Below, in pieces: positions 52,373-62,417 of a stretch of 64,000 bases of DNA. The notes below the pieces were generated by a model that was not told the DNA's origin, searched no databases, and worked only from the letters and a program-made list of their open reading frames with translations. Position 1 is the stretch's first letter, and each line of letters begins with the position of its first letter. This DNA is from Endozoicomonas sp. SCSIO W0465 (GTDB taxonomy: Bacteria; Pseudomonadota; Gammaproteobacteria; Pseudomonadales; Endozoicomonadaceae), in the NCBI RefSeq assembly GCF_023716865.1, contig NZ_CP092417.1, forward strand, positions 3,140,001 through 3,204,000, written 5' to 3'. The translations under genes and the position numbers were made by a program.

Positions 52373-53023
52373 ATGTCCAATCTGATAGACCCGCACGCCG
52401 TCGCGATCACCAGCTCAGGACTGGTGCCTATTGTTGTTGAACAATCAGCCAGAGGTGAGCGCTCTTACGATATCTATTCCCGCCTCCTTAAAGAGCGAGT
52501 GATTTTTCTGGTTGGCCAGGTTGAAGATCATATGGCAAATCTGGTAGTTGCTCAGCTGTTGTTCCTTGAATCCGAAAATCCGGACAAGGATATTCACCTG
52601 TACATCAACTCACCGGGCGGGTCGGTAACTGCCGGGATGTCAATTTATGATACCATGCAATTTATCAAGCCAGATGTTTCAACCATGTGTATTGGCCAGG
52701 CTGCCAGTATGGGGGCGTTGCTTCTGGCTGGTGGTGCAGCAGGTAAGCGTTACTGTCTGCCGCACTCCAGGGTGATGATTCATCAACCGCTGGGTGGCTT
52801 TCAGGGTCAGGCATCGGATATCGAAATTCATGCCAAGGAAATCCTGAGTATCCGGAGTAAGCTGAACCAGGTTCTTGCTCATCATACCGGCCAGCCGCTG
52901 GAGGTTATTGAGCGTGATACGGATCGCGATAACTTTATGAATGGCGATGAGGCGGTTGAGTATGGCCTGATTGATAAGGTCATGAATCGTCGCGGTGAAG
53001 GCGGTAAGAAAGACAAAGAATAA
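52373..53023 (+). CDS. clpP: ATP-dependent Clp protease proteolytic subunit
   Basis: 216 aa. Serine protease that forms a double heptamer and works with ClpX and ClpA. Catalytic triad Ser112 (GQAASMGALLL), His137 (VMIHQPLGG) and Asp186 (TDRDNFMNGDEA). The frame is open 27 codons further upstream, but MSNLIDPHAVAITSSGLVP is the start that fits family length and the short propeptide. Intact. Confidence 0.95.
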   Translation: MSNLIDPHAVAITSSGLVPIVVEQSARGERSYDIYSRLLKERVIFLVGQVEDHMANLVVAQLLFLESENPDKDIHLYINSPGGSVTAGMSIYDTMQFIKPDVSTMCIGQAASMGALLLAGGAAGKRYCLPHSRVMIHQPLGGFQGQASDIEIHAKEILSIRSKLNQVLAHHTGQPLEVIERDTDRDNFMNGDEAVEYGLIDKVMNRRGEGGKKDKE

Positions 53024-53439
53024 ACCGGACGGCTGGTAATGAGCTGAGGGCTCTTTGTGATCTCCAGCGAAATGCCATCCTGCAATCAATGAAAATAGCC
53101 TCTGTCCTGTGTGCTATTTTCATTGTTAAATGATTACTGCAGGTTGATTTTTATCCGAAGTCGTTGAACACTAACTTATTGTCTGGGTTCTCTTGAGATG
53201 GAGGACCCTATCAGAATAGCTTTCCAGAAACATGCATGATCCCGGATGGTCAGGGCATGAATTCTGGTATTACGCGGATCAAGCACTTGAAAACATGCCT
53301 TGATGGCTACATCTTATCCAGGCATGTATAAGTGAATCATGAAATGGGCTTTGATCAGTTTGATTCTCAGGTCTGCTTTCATTGTCTATTTTCACTGGAG
53401 AGTGCAGGGCAGGCATTGTCCGTATAACAGGGTAATCGA
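53024..53439. other. clpP-clpX intergenic region with 13-bp stem hairpin
   Basis: 416 bp with no gene-like frame. A perfect 13-bp inverted repeat CAATGAAAATAGC / GCTATTTTCATTG with a 13-nt loop lies at 53087-53125, 64 bases after clpP; without a T run it may be a processing or partial termination site. The remainder should contain a separate clpX promoter, not clearly recognisable. Confidence 0.55.
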
Positions 53440-54738
53440 ATGACCGACGAAACAAGCGGCAAGGGTGAAGACAGCAACAAGTTGTTGTACTGCTCTTTCT
53501 GCGGAAAGAGTCAGCATGAAGTGCGCAAGCTGATTGCCGGCCCTTCCGTATTTATATGTGATGAATGTGTTGATTTATGCAACGATATCATCCGTGAAGA
53601 AATTCAGGACAGCAGTGGTGAAGAGTCTTCTGATAAGCTGCCGATCCCTCGCGAGATCAAGGAAACTCTCGACGAGTATGTAATTGGCCAACCCCGTGCA
53701 AAAAAAGTCTTATCTGTAGCGGTATACAACCACTACAAGCGTCTGCGTTTTGGTGATACCAAAGGCGACAAAAAAGATGACGTCGAACTGGGTAAAAGTA
53801 ATATCCTTCTGATTGGTCCCACCGGAAGTGGCAAGACGTTGCTGGCTGAAACGCTGGCGCGCATGCTCAATGTGCCGTTCACCATTGCTGATGCCACTAC
53901 TCTGACGGAAGCGGGTTATGTTGGTGAAGACGTTGAAAATATTATTCAAAAACTGCTGCAGAAGTGCGACTACGATGTAGAAAAAGCCCAGATGGGTATT
54001 GTCTACATTGATGAAATCGACAAGATTTCCCGTAAGTCTGATAACCCATCCATCACCCGTGATGTTTCTGGTGAGGGCGTTCAGCAGGCTCTGCTTAAGT
54101 TGATTGAGGGTACGGTAGCATCCGTTCCACCCCAGGGTGGACGCAAGCATCCTCAGCAGGAGTTCCTGCAGGTTGATACCTCCAATATTCTTTTTATCTG
54201 TGGCGGTGCTTTCGCCGGCCTGGATAAAGTGATTCGTGGGCGTACTGACAAGTCTGGTATTGGCTTCTCTGCAGAGGTCAGCAGTAAGGATGACAAGAAG
54301 GATCTGGGTGAAACCTTTAAAGAGGTTGAGCCGGAAGATTTGGTGAAATTCGGTCTTATCCCTGAGTTTGTTGGCCGTCTGCCTGTCATTGCCACCCTTG
54401 AAGAGCTGGATGAAGAGGCGTTGGTGCGCATTCTCGTGGAACCCAGGAATGCGCTGACTAAGCAGTACAGTAAACTCTTCGATATGGAAGAGGTGGAGGT
54501 CGACTTTCGTCAGGATGCGCTTCGTGCGGTTGCCAAAAAAGCAATGGATCGTAAAACTGGTGCCCGTGGCTTGCGCTCAATACTTGAGGCGGTATTACTT
54601 GACTCAATGTATGAGATTCCTTCCGATGAGAGCATTTCCAAGGTGGTGATTGATGCCTCAGTTATCAATGGCGACTCTGAGCCGCTATTGATTTACGAGA
54701 ATTCTGAAACTCCAAAGGCGATACTTTCTGAAAAGTGA
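53440..54738 (+). CDS. clpX: ATP-dependent Clp protease ATP-binding subunit ClpX
   Basis: 432 aa. AAA+ unfoldase that feeds substrates to ClpP. N-terminal zinc-binding domain (CSFCGKSQHEV and ICDECVDLC), Walker A GPTGSGKT (residues 126-133), Walker B IVYIDEIDKI, the pore loop GYVGED, the IGF loop (SGIGFSAEV) that docks on ClpP, and the arginine-finger region RKTGARGLRSILE. Intact. Confidence 0.97.
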   Translation: MTDETSGKGEDSNKLLYCSFCGKSQHEVRKLIAGPSVFICDECVDLCNDIIREEIQDSSGEESSDKLPIPREIKETLDEYVIGQPRAKKVLSVAVYNHYKRLRFGDTKGDKKDDVELGKSNILLIGPTGSGKTLLAETLARMLNVPFTIADATTLTEAGYVGEDVENIIQKLLQKCDYDVEKAQMGIVYIDEIDKISRKSDNPSITRDVSGEGVQQALLKLIEGTVASVPPQGGRKHPQQEFLQVDTSNILFICGGAFAGLDKVIRGRTDKSGIGFSAEVSSKDDKKDLGETFKEVEPEDLVKFGLIPEFVGRLPVIATLEELDEEALVRILVEPRNALTKQYSKLFDMEEVEVDFRQDALRAVAKKAMDRKTGARGLRSILEAVLLDSMYEIPSDESISKVVIDASVINGDSEPLLIYENSETPKAILSEK

Positions 54739-54759
54739 TGTATTGTTGTTTTCAATAAG

Positions 54760-54784
54760 AACCCTGCTTGGCAGGGTTTTTTCT
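54760..54784 (+). terminator. Terminator after clpX
   Basis: Stem AACCCTGC / GCAGGGTT with a 3-nt loop and six T. Confidence 0.9.
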
Positions 54785-54909
54785 ATGTGCTGCAATTTTA
54801 CCCTGTTATGGATAAAAAATCAGATCTCTGGCTAAGTTTGTCTGTTAAACAGTCAGGAGAATGATTGTAATAGACTTTAGGGGAAGTAAAAAGGTGGGGA
54901 AAAAGTTTA

Positions 54910-54986
54910 TGGTCGGAGCGAGAGGATTTGAACCTCCGACCCCCACAACCCCATTGTGGTGCGCTACCAGGCTGCGCTACGCTCCG
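54910..54986 (-). tRNA. tRNA-Pro (GGG)
   Basis: 77-nt cloverleaf; acceptor CGGAGCG / CGCTCCG, A, encoded CCA; anticodon loop ATGGGGT, anticodon GGG. On the opposite strand to its neighbours. Confidence 0.95.
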
Positions 54987-55432
54987 ACTCGCCTGAAGAG
55001 TCGATGCAACGTCTCTTCTCAACGAATGGCATGTTACCTTAAAGCTGATTTTTTACAAGTACTTGATAGTTTATGTCGTTTATGCACTCCTGTATGTCGA
55101 AAGCCCGTTATGCATTCGTGGACTTGGCATTGGCAAGCGCTTCTCTGGTTATGTTATAACCGGTATTAGCGCGTGGCATTATCGGTTTACACAGGATGAA
55201 AAGACGTGGCTATTGTAATTTAGCCGGAAAAGCCCCATCTTAGAAACCATGGCCAGTTTTACAGATGCTTGAGACAGTATTCAGGTATATTCTGCTGTGA
55301 GCTGACTATGGATTAAGCACGTAATAGATCGTGTCCTGAATACCTGCCAGGTTTTCACCCTTCTCTTTTCAGCCAGCTAACAGGCTGGCGGATGGCAGGT
55401 TTTATTGATATTGAACGTATAGGGGCTGAGCT
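54987..55432. other. Intergenic region upstream of lon
   Basis: 446 bp without a gene-like frame. Holds the promoter of tRNA-Pro (minus) and of lon (plus). CCCCATCT at 55233-55240 equals the -10 consensus of the heat-shock sigma factor, but no good CTTGAA -35 box lies at the right distance, so heat-shock control is only suggested. Confidence 0.45.
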
Positions 55433-57856
55433 ATGGATAATAAAGATACCCTGCAACCATCTGAGCACTATGAGCTGCCGTTGTTGCCCCTCCGTGATGT
55501 GGTGGTCTATCCGCATATGGTGATCCCGCTGTTTGTTGGTCGGGAAAAATCCATCCAGGCGCTGGACCTGGCAATGTCAGGTGATAAGCGAATTCTGCTG
55601 GTAGCTCAGAAAAGTGCACAGACCGATGATCCCCAGGTAGAGGACCTGTTTTCTGTGGGTACTGTTGCCAGTATTCTGCAATTATTGAAGTTGCCAGACG
55701 GAACGGTAAAAGTTCTGGTTGAAGGTGAGACTCGGGTAACGATTGACTCAATCTTTGAAGACGATGGGCTGGTTAAGGCGAAAGTGCATGAACAGCTGTC
55801 CGAGCAGATCAGTGATAGGGAAGGTGAGCTGCTGGTACGTTCTGTCATGTCTCAGTTTGAGCAGTATGTTCAATTGAGTAAGAAAGTACCGAATGAGGTA
55901 CTCAGCTCATTATCCGGTATCAAGGATCCTGCCAAGCTGGTGGATACCATCAGTGCCCATATGCCGATGAAAATTGAAGACAAGCAGAAGATGCTTGAGA
56001 TCGAAGATCTGGGAGACCGGTTGGAGTATCTGATTGGCATTATGCAGGGCGAGATGGATTTTCTGCAGGTCGAAAAGAAAATTCGGGGTCGCGTCAAGAA
56101 ACAGATGGAACGCAGCCAGCGTGAGTATTATCTGAATGAACAGATGAAAGCCATTCAGAAAGAGTTGGGGGATATGGATGATGCCCCTAATGAGCTGGAA
56201 GAGCTGAAAGCAAAAATTGATCAGGCGGGGATGACCCTGGAAGCCAGGGATAAGACTTTGGCGGAACTGGCCAAGCTGAAAATGATGTCGCCAATGTCTG
56301 CAGAGGCTACGGTTGTCAGGGGATATATTGACTGGATGCTCAGTGTCCCCTGGAAAAAGCGCAGTAAAGTCCGTCATGATATGAAGCGTGCCCAGGATAT
56401 TCTGGAGGCTGATCATTATGGGCTGGAGGAGGTCAAGGAGCGTATCCTTGAGTATCTTGCTGTGCAGAGGCGTGTTCGTAAACTGAAGGGCCCCGTTCTC
56501 TGTCTGGTTGGCCCGCCCGGGGTTGGTAAAACGTCACTGGGTGAGTCGCTGGCCAGGGCTACGAATCGCAAGTTTGTCCGTATGGCGCTGGGTGGTGTTC
56601 GTGATGAGGCTGAGATCCGTGGTCACCGCCGGACTTACATCGGCTCCATGCCGGGTAAACTGATTCAGAAGATGGCCAAGGTTGAAGTGAAAAACCCGCT
56701 TATTCTGCTGGATGAGATCGACAAAATGGGTTCTGATATGCGCGGTGATCCGGCTTCAGCATTGCTGGAGGTGCTTGATCCTGAGCAGAACAACTCATTC
56801 AATGACCACTATTTGGAAGTGGATTACGATCTTTCAGATGTCATGTTTGTTTGTACATCCAACTCAATGGATATACCCGGTCCGTTGCTGGACCGTATGG
56901 AAGTGATTCGCATACCGGGTTACACCGAGGATGAAAAACTTAATATTGCCAAACGTTATCTGATACCCAAGCAAGTCAAGCGCAGCGGGCTTCGCAAGGA
57001 CGAGCTCTCCTTTGAAGATGATGCAGTCCTGGATATTATCCGTTACTACACCAAAGAAGCAGGGGTTCGTGGACTTGAGCGGGAAATTGCCAAGGTCTGC
57101 CGCCGGGCGGTAAAACAGGAAGCGCTGTCTGAAAAGGACCGTAAGAGTGCAGTTACCACAGAAGTGCTTGAAGACTTCCTGGGGGTTCGCAAGTTTACCT
57201 ATGGGCGAGCTGAGGAACAGGATCAGATTGGTCAGGTAACCGGGCTTGCCTGGACATCGGTTGGTGGCGAGTTACTGACCATCGAGTCGGTAGCGGTTCC
57301 CGGTAAAGGGCAGATTATCAAAACCGGTTCTCTGGGCGATGTCATGCAGGAGTCGATTCAGGCAGCATTGACGGTGGTTCGCTCTCGTGCCGCCGCTATG
57401 GGCATTGAGCCTGACTTTCATCAGAAGAACGATCTGCATATTCACGTTCCCGAAGGCGCGACACCAAAAGATGGTCCCAGTGCGGGTATTGGTATGTGTA
57501 CCGCCCTTGTCTCCATTCTGACAGGGATTCCGGTCCGGGCGGATGTTGCCATGACTGGTGAAATTACCCTCAGGGGACAGGTTCTCGCCATCGGAGGCCT
57601 GAAAGAAAAGCTTCTGGCAGCGCATCGTGGTGGTATCAAGAAGGTTCTGATTCCTGAGGAGAACCGCCGTGATCTGAAGGAAATTCCTGATAATATCAAG
57701 GATGACCTGGAGATTATTCCCGTTCAGTGGATCGATGAAGTTCTGGAGGTGGCTCTGTCTTATATGCCTGAAGCCCTGCCAGAAAAAGTGCTGGAAGTTG
57801 CCGAATCCGAACAAAAAATCGTTCAGAAAAATGATGAGCGCGTCAATACGCACTGA
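55433..57856 (+). CDS. lon: ATP-dependent protease Lon
   Basis: 807 aa. Homohexameric AAA+ serine protease degrading misfolded and regulatory proteins. N-terminal substrate domain (LPLLPLRDVVVYPHMVIPLF), coiled coil (about 180-290), Walker A GPPGVGKT (about residue 360), Walker B LILLDEIDKM, and the C-terminal protease with the Ser683/Lys726 dyad (DGPSAGIGMCTAL and GGLKEKLLAAHRGG). Start ATG after GGGGCTGAGCT. Intact. Confidence 0.97.
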   Translation: MDNKDTLQPSEHYELPLLPLRDVVVYPHMVIPLFVGREKSIQALDLAMSGDKRILLVAQKSAQTDDPQVEDLFSVGTVASILQLLKLPDGTVKVLVEGETRVTIDSIFEDDGLVKAKVHEQLSEQISDREGELLVRSVMSQFEQYVQLSKKVPNEVLSSLSGIKDPAKLVDTISAHMPMKIEDKQKMLEIEDLGDRLEYLIGIMQGEMDFLQVEKKIRGRVKKQMERSQREYYLNEQMKAIQKELGDMDDAPNELEELKAKIDQAGMTLEARDKTLAELAKLKMMSPMSAEATVVRGYIDWMLSVPWKKRSKVRHDMKRAQDILEADHYGLEEVKERILEYLAVQRRVRKLKGPVLCLVGPPGVGKTSLGESLARATNRKFVRMALGGVRDEAEIRGHRRTYIGSMPGKLIQKMAKVEVKNPLILLDEIDKMGSDMRGDPASALLEVLDPEQNNSFNDHYLEVDYDLSDVMFVCTSNSMDIPGPLLDRMEVIRIPGYTEDEKLNIAKRYLIPKQVKRSGLRKDELSFEDDAVLDIIRYYTKEAGVRGLEREIAKVCRRAVKQEALSEKDRKSAVTTEVLEDFLGVRKFTYGRAEEQDQIGQVTGLAWTSVGGELLTIESVAVPGKGQIIKTGSLGDVMQESIQAALTVVRSRAAAMGIEPDFHQKNDLHIHVPEGATPKDGPSAGIGMCTALVSILTGIPVRADVAMTGEITLRGQVLAIGGLKEKLLAAHRGGIKKVLIPEENRRDLKEIPDNIKDDLEIIPVQWIDEVLEVALSYMPEALPEKVLEVAESEQKIVQKNDERVNTH

Positions 57857-58572
57857 TCGCCGAATGTGAACGACCTCCCTGGGTTGGGAGGTCGTTCAGT
57901 AATGGCGGGGCTTTCCGGTGGATTCTTCAGTTGACATGACAGTCGGACGGTTGGTATAAATTGCCGCTACTTCGGATCAGGAGTTAGGTCGAGGTCATAG
58001 CGTCAGGGTTGTCAGGTCAATTGATAGACAGCCTTTTGCTAATGCGGATAAAAGTAGACTTCTTTTGCCGGAATGATCGAACGGTTAAGGCTGTAACCGG
58101 TGATTTGCCTTGTTATGACCCTCCAGATAGGAAACGCAGGAATTGCTCTGCTTCCCCGATTTGAACAGCCTTCAGGAATACTGTGCCTTTTTCAGTCATT
58201 CCCGGGGAGGGCGGTTTTATCGCCAGACTTCTTGAATTTCGCCGGACAATTTGTGTGACGGCAGGTTATCAGACATCATACTGCCTCGGCGTTATCGCTC
58301 GCTTTAAGTGTTCGATAGGGCTATTTTTATCGGCAAATTGAATTCTGGTAATTCTTTGTAGTAGTCATAGATCAAATTGACTGGTTTGCAGGCTATTAAG
58401 TACGAAGGTGCTTGTTTAGTGCTTGTTTTTCACATGAAAATGCAGCAGCATATCGTTCGCATCTTTTTGGGTAGATGATAGAAGACCGGCAAATTACTCA
58501 GTTGCCAGCACGCTTTCTGTGTCTATCCTCTGTTAATGATTGAAAACGCATCCTACTTAGAAGGGGAATAGA
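57857..58572. other. Long lon-hupB intergenic region
   Basis: 716 bp with no coding frame recognised. Contains a 12-bp stem hairpin GAACGACCTCCC / GGGAGGTCGTTC (57868-57897, no T run, probable lon terminator), a clear promoter (57931-57960) and about 600 bp of transcribed leader before hupB. The leader contains GTCAGGTCAATTGATAGACAG and other hairpin-forming stretches. A small RNA or a long hupB 5' leader is possible. Confidence 0.5.
57931..57960 (+). promoter_or_regulatory. Sigma-70 promoter in the lon-hupB gap
   Basis: TTGACA (57931-57936), 18-bp spacer, TATAAA (57955-57960). Near consensus and more than 600 bp ahead of hupB. Confidence 0.65.
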
Positions 58573-58845
58573 GTGAACAAGTCCGAGCTTATTGATGCTA
58601 TCGCTGCATCTGCCGACATTTCTAAGGCTGCCGCTGGTCGAGCCCTGGACGCCGTGATTAACTCTGTCACTGGTGCATTGAAAGATGGTGAGCAGGTTGT
58701 CTTGGTAGGTTTTGGCACCTTTTCTGTGAAAGAGCGGGCTGCCCGTACCGGCCGCAACCCGCAGACAGGTGAGCCGATTGAAATCGCTGCTGCCAGAATC
58801 CCAAGTTTTAAAGCGGGTAAGGCTCTTAAGGATGCCGTGAACTGA
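58573..58845 (+). CDS. hupB: DNA-binding protein HU-beta
   Basis: 90 aa nucleoid protein. GTG start with AAGGGG 6 bases upstream; MNKSELIDAIAASADISKAA, VVLVGFGTFSVKERAARTGR (beta arms with the GFGTF and RxGRNP signatures) and the NPQTGEPIEI arm tip. Binds bent or nicked DNA. Between lon and ppiD as in many gammaproteobacteria. Intact. Confidence 0.96.
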   Translation: MNKSELIDAIAASADISKAAAGRALDAVINSVTGALKDGEQVVLVGFGTFSVKERAARTGRNPQTGEPIEIAAARIPSFKAGKALKDAVN

Positions 58846-58955
58846 TTTGGTGCGGTTCACTGTTATTTAGTGCTTTAATCGGTTCTATTTCATCAGGTGG
58901 ACAAGGCAGGGTTCCACATGAATTATTCCAGGGGAGTTGTCTGCCGGTTCACCAG

Positions 58956-58985
58956 AAAGCGCATCCGATGATGCGCTTTTTTTTT
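58956..58985 (+). terminator. Terminator after hupB
   Basis: Stem AAAGCGCATC / GATGCGCTTT with a short loop and nine T. Confidence 0.92.
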
Positions 58986-59076
58986 AAACCCGGTCTTCGC
59001 TTTTGATGAGAGTTGATGAGAAGACTGGGTGCGAAGAGCAAGGGATATACTCTGCTGTCTCAGCCCTGAGGTTTTT

Positions 59077-60978
59077 ATGCTGCAATCGATGAGGGACAAA
59101 GCGAAGAGCTGGGTGACATTTGTTGTCGTCGGCATCATCGCTTTTATGATGGCCATCACTGGCCTGGAAACGCTGGCGCCCAATCCAAACAACCCGGAAG
59201 TGGCGTCAGTCAATGGCAAGGAAATAACTCGGGCAGAGTTGGCTCAGGCTGTAGATCAGCAGAGGCGCGTTTTAATTCAGCAGATGGGTGGACAGTTTGA
59301 CCCCTCTATGCTGGACGACCAGTTATTACAAAGCTCGGTTCTTGACGCGCTGATTGATCGCCAGCTGCTGCTTCAGAGTGCAGAAGATCAGAAAATGGGT
59401 ATTGGCGAAGCCCAGGTCGATAAACTGATTGTCTCCATGCCACAGTTCCAGCAAAACGGTCGCTTTGATGCCGATCGTTTTCAAATGATGGTGCGCAGTT
59501 ACGGTATGACACCATTGCAGTTCCGTGCTGCCATCCGTGAAGAAACACTCTTGCTGCAGTTACGTGCCGGGGTTGCCAATACCGAGTTTGTTACTATGGA
59601 GGAGCTCAAGCGACTGCAGAGCCTTGAAGGCCAGACTCGTGACCTTGCCTGGGTTGTGCTGCCGGCGGAACCGGTTCGTAAAGCAATTACGCCGTCCGAT
59701 GAAGAGATTACCAATTATTACCAGGCTAACTCGGATCAATTTATGACGCCTGAACAGGTTGTCATCAACTACCTGGTTTTGAATAAGGGCGATATTGCCA
59801 GGGATATCGAAGTCTCTGCTGAGGATATCGAAGCTGAATACCAGTATCGTGTAGAGCAGTTAAAGCGACAGTCTGGCAATAATGCCCAGGTCTCCGTCAT
59901 ATTGATTCAGGCAGGTGAGGATCGCACCCTTGATGAGGCGAAAGCACGTGCAAGTGACGTTGTCTCGCAGCTGAAAGCTGGAACGAGTTTTGCCGAATTG
60001 GCCAAATCCTATTCTGATGACCCCATGACTGCTGAGAAAGGTGGTGACCTGGGTGTGGTTGAACCCGGCTTCTTTGGGGACGATTTTGACCAGACGGTTG
60101 CAGGTCTTGAAGTTGGCGAGGTCTCTGACCCTATGGAAACTGACTTTGGTGTACAGATCCTGAAAGTGACTTCCCGTGACGAGGCAGATTTGCCAACGTT
60201 GAGTGAGATGCGAGCGGACATTGCAGCGGCATTGAAACAGAATGAAGTCGACTCGCTGTTTATTGAGCAGTCAAGGCAGCTTGCTGATATCAGCTTTGAG
60301 GCTTCTGATCTGGATCAGCCTGCCGAGCAGCTGGGTTTGACAGTGATGACCAGCGAGCCATTTGGACGCAAGGGTACTGCATCGGGTATTGCCGCAGACG
60401 CTCGAATACCGGCAGCGGCCTTTAGTGATGATGTACTGAATCTGGGTGCCAACAGTGAGCTGATAGAGGTTACACCTGAACAGGCTGTTGTTGTCCGGGT
60501 TAAAGAGCATAAAAAACCAGAGCCAATACCTCTGGCTGATGTGCAAGATGCCATTGTTACTGCCCTGAAAAACAGCCGTGCACAGCAACAGCTGGCCAAC
60601 CGTGCGGAAGAAATGGTAACGATGCTGCAGTCTGGAAAAACACTGAACCTACTGGCAGATGAACAGCAGCTGGATGTGGTTGAGAGCCCTGAAACCAGTA
60701 GAAATATGGCAGATGTGCCTGCTCAACTCTTGCAGGAAGCATTTAAAATGCCACATCCGGGAAATAGTGTCTCCTATCGCTCAGTCATGTTGGCAAACGG
60801 TGATTATGCTGTTGTTGGTCTGAGCGCCATCAATCCGGGTGAGGCTATCGCCAATAACGAGCGGCTCAAAGGACTGGGTCAGTTTATTGCAAGCAGTAAT
60901 GGGCGTGTTACGTTTGATGAGTACCTTGCCAGTCTTAAAGAACGTGGTGAGGTGAAAGTTCTGCTCGACAGTGAATAA
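59077..60978 (+). CDS. ppiD: Periplasmic folding chaperone / peptidyl-prolyl isomerase D
   Basis: 633 aa. Inner-membrane-anchored chaperone near the Sec translocon. MLQSMRDKAKSWVTFVVVG: short cytoplasmic tail and one membrane helix (about residues 12-32); SurA-like N-domain (ASVNGKEITRAELAQAVDQQ), parvulin domain about residues 268-360 (KAGTSFAELAKSYSDDPMTA; KGGDLGVVEPG), then a C-terminal chaperone part. The frame opens 16 codons upstream; the ATG at 59077 matches the family start. Intact. Confidence 0.93.
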   Translation: MLQSMRDKAKSWVTFVVVGIIAFMMAITGLETLAPNPNNPEVASVNGKEITRAELAQAVDQQRRVLIQQMGGQFDPSMLDDQLLQSSVLDALIDRQLLLQSAEDQKMGIGEAQVDKLIVSMPQFQQNGRFDADRFQMMVRSYGMTPLQFRAAIREETLLLQLRAGVANTEFVTMEELKRLQSLEGQTRDLAWVVLPAEPVRKAITPSDEEITNYYQANSDQFMTPEQVVINYLVLNKGDIARDIEVSAEDIEAEYQYRVEQLKRQSGNNAQVSVILIQAGEDRTLDEAKARASDVVSQLKAGTSFAELAKSYSDDPMTAEKGGDLGVVEPGFFGDDFDQTVAGLEVGEVSDPMETDFGVQILKVTSRDEADLPTLSEMRADIAAALKQNEVDSLFIEQSRQLADISFEASDLDQPAEQLGLTVMTSEPFGRKGTASGIAADARIPAAAFSDDVLNLGANSELIEVTPEQAVVVRVKEHKKPEPIPLADVQDAIVTALKNSRAQQQLANRAEEMVTMLQSGKTLNLLADEQQLDVVESPETSRNMADVPAQLLQEAFKMPHPGNSVSYRSVMLANGDYAVVGLSAINPGEAIANNERLKGLGQFIASSNGRVTFDEYLASLKERGEVKVLLDSE

Positions 60979-61007
60979 TTATTTGAACATTGGATGTTAA
61001 CTTCTGT

Positions 61008-61032
61008 AAGGCTACCGAAAGGTGGCCTTTTT
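61008..61032 (+). terminator. Terminator after ppiD
   Basis: Stem AAGGCTACC / GGTGGCCTT (one G-T pair) with loop GAAA, followed by T-rich sequence. Confidence 0.85.
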
Positions 61033-61211
61033 CTTTCAGGGAGAGCGGAGCATACAGGATTGTCAGCATAATATCCGGACAATCATAAGACTCTCATTTC
61101 CTGCGTTATTCCCTGCCATTGTCAAACTGCCGGTTTCAGCTACGGTTACCACATCGGTAATACCTTCCAGATTGCACTCAGTCAGAAATGATTTTAAGTT
61201 GAGGCGTATTG

Positions 61212-62342
61212 ATGTCAGATCAGTTTATCAAATCAAAAGCCGCCATTGCCTGGGGACCTGGTCAACCCCTGTCGATAGAAGCAGTCGATGTCATGTTACC
61301 AAGGGCGGGAGAGGTGCTGGTCCGCATCATTGCTACTGGAGTCTGTCACACCGATGCATTTACCCTGTCGGGTAATGATCCGGAGGGTGTATTTCCTGCC
61401 ATTCTTGGTCATGAGGGCGGAGGCATTGTGGAGCAAGTGGGTGAAGGCGTGGCCAGTGTAGCCGTTGGCGATCATGTCATCCCCCTTTATACGCCGGAGT
61501 GTGGTGACTGCACGTTTTGTCATTCGGGTAAAACCAACCTGTGTCAGAAAATACGAGAAACGCAGGGAAGAGGGCTGATGCCGGATGGCACGACACGATT
61601 TTATCAGGATGGTCAGCCAATTTATCACTATATGGGCTGTTCAACGTTTTCCGAATATACAGTGTTGCCCGAGATTTCACTGGCAAAAGTGAGCAGTGGT
61701 GCACCATTGGAAGAAGTCTGTCTTCTCGGTTGCGGGGTGACTACCGGTATAGGGGCTGTATTAAACACAGCAAAAGTGCAGACAGGGGACACAGTTGCGG
61801 TTTTTGGTCTTGGTGCTATTGGTCTATCAGCCATCCTGGGGGCCAGGATGGCTGGTGCTGGCAGAATCGTTGGGATTGATATAAATAAGACAAAATTCGC
61901 GCTGGCCAGAAAGTTGGGAGCAACTGATTGTGTCAATCCAACGTTGTTTGATAAGCCAATTCAGGACGTGATCGTTGAGATGACCGGGGGAGGTGTTGAC
62001 TTTTCATTTGAGTGTATCGGAAATGTTAATGTCATGCGCTCTGCACTTGAGTGCTGTCACAAAGGCTGGGGGGAGTCGGTTATCATCGGAGTCGCTGGGG
62101 CTGGTGAGGAAATAGCCACTCGTCCAGTCCAGCTGGTGACCGGGCGTGTATGGCGTGGATCAGCATTTGGAGGAGTGAAAGGTCGCTCTGAGCTGCCGGG
62201 CATTGTTGAGCAATATTTGGCGGGTAAATTCCGGCTCGACGATTTTATCACCCATACCATGGCATTAGAGGAGATCAATAAGGCGTTTGATCTGATGCAT
62301 AAAGGGGAAAGTATTCGCTCTGTGATCCATTACCCGCAATAA
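61212..62342 (+). CDS. frmA: S-(hydroxymethyl)glutathione dehydrogenase / class III alcohol dehydrogenase
   Basis: 376 aa. Oxidises S-hydroxymethylglutathione, formed from formaldehyde and glutathione, to S-formylglutathione with NAD. Catalytic zinc ligands Cys45 (GVCHTDAFT), His-Glu in GHEGGGIVE and Cys in LLGCGVTTGIG; structural zinc Cys97, 100, 103, 111 (CGDCTFCHSGKTNLC); Rossmann motif GLGAIGLSAILG. ATG at 61212 with GAGG upstream; a TTG directly before is less likely. 75 bases ahead of the hydrolase gene, so one pathway and probably one transcript. Intact. Confidence 0.94.
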   Translation: MSDQFIKSKAAIAWGPGQPLSIEAVDVMLPRAGEVLVRIIATGVCHTDAFTLSGNDPEGVFPAILGHEGGGIVEQVGEGVASVAVGDHVIPLYTPECGDCTFCHSGKTNLCQKIRETQGRGLMPDGTTRFYQDGQPIYHYMGCSTFSEYTVLPEISLAKVSSGAPLEEVCLLGCGVTTGIGAVLNTAKVQTGDTVAVFGLGAIGLSAILGARMAGAGRIVGIDINKTKFALARKLGATDCVNPTLFDKPIQDVIVEMTGGGVDFSFECIGNVNVMRSALECCHKGWGESVIIGVAGAGEEIATRPVQLVTGRVWRGSAFGGVKGRSELPGIVEQYLAGKFRLDDFITHTMALEEINKAFDLMHKGESIRSVIHYPQ

Positions 62343-62417
62343 CTGCGCCATCGGTTATTTTCTTTTCACTGGGGTATTACTTTTTTCAGTCGGTCCCTAT
62401 TGTATTGAGCAAGAACT

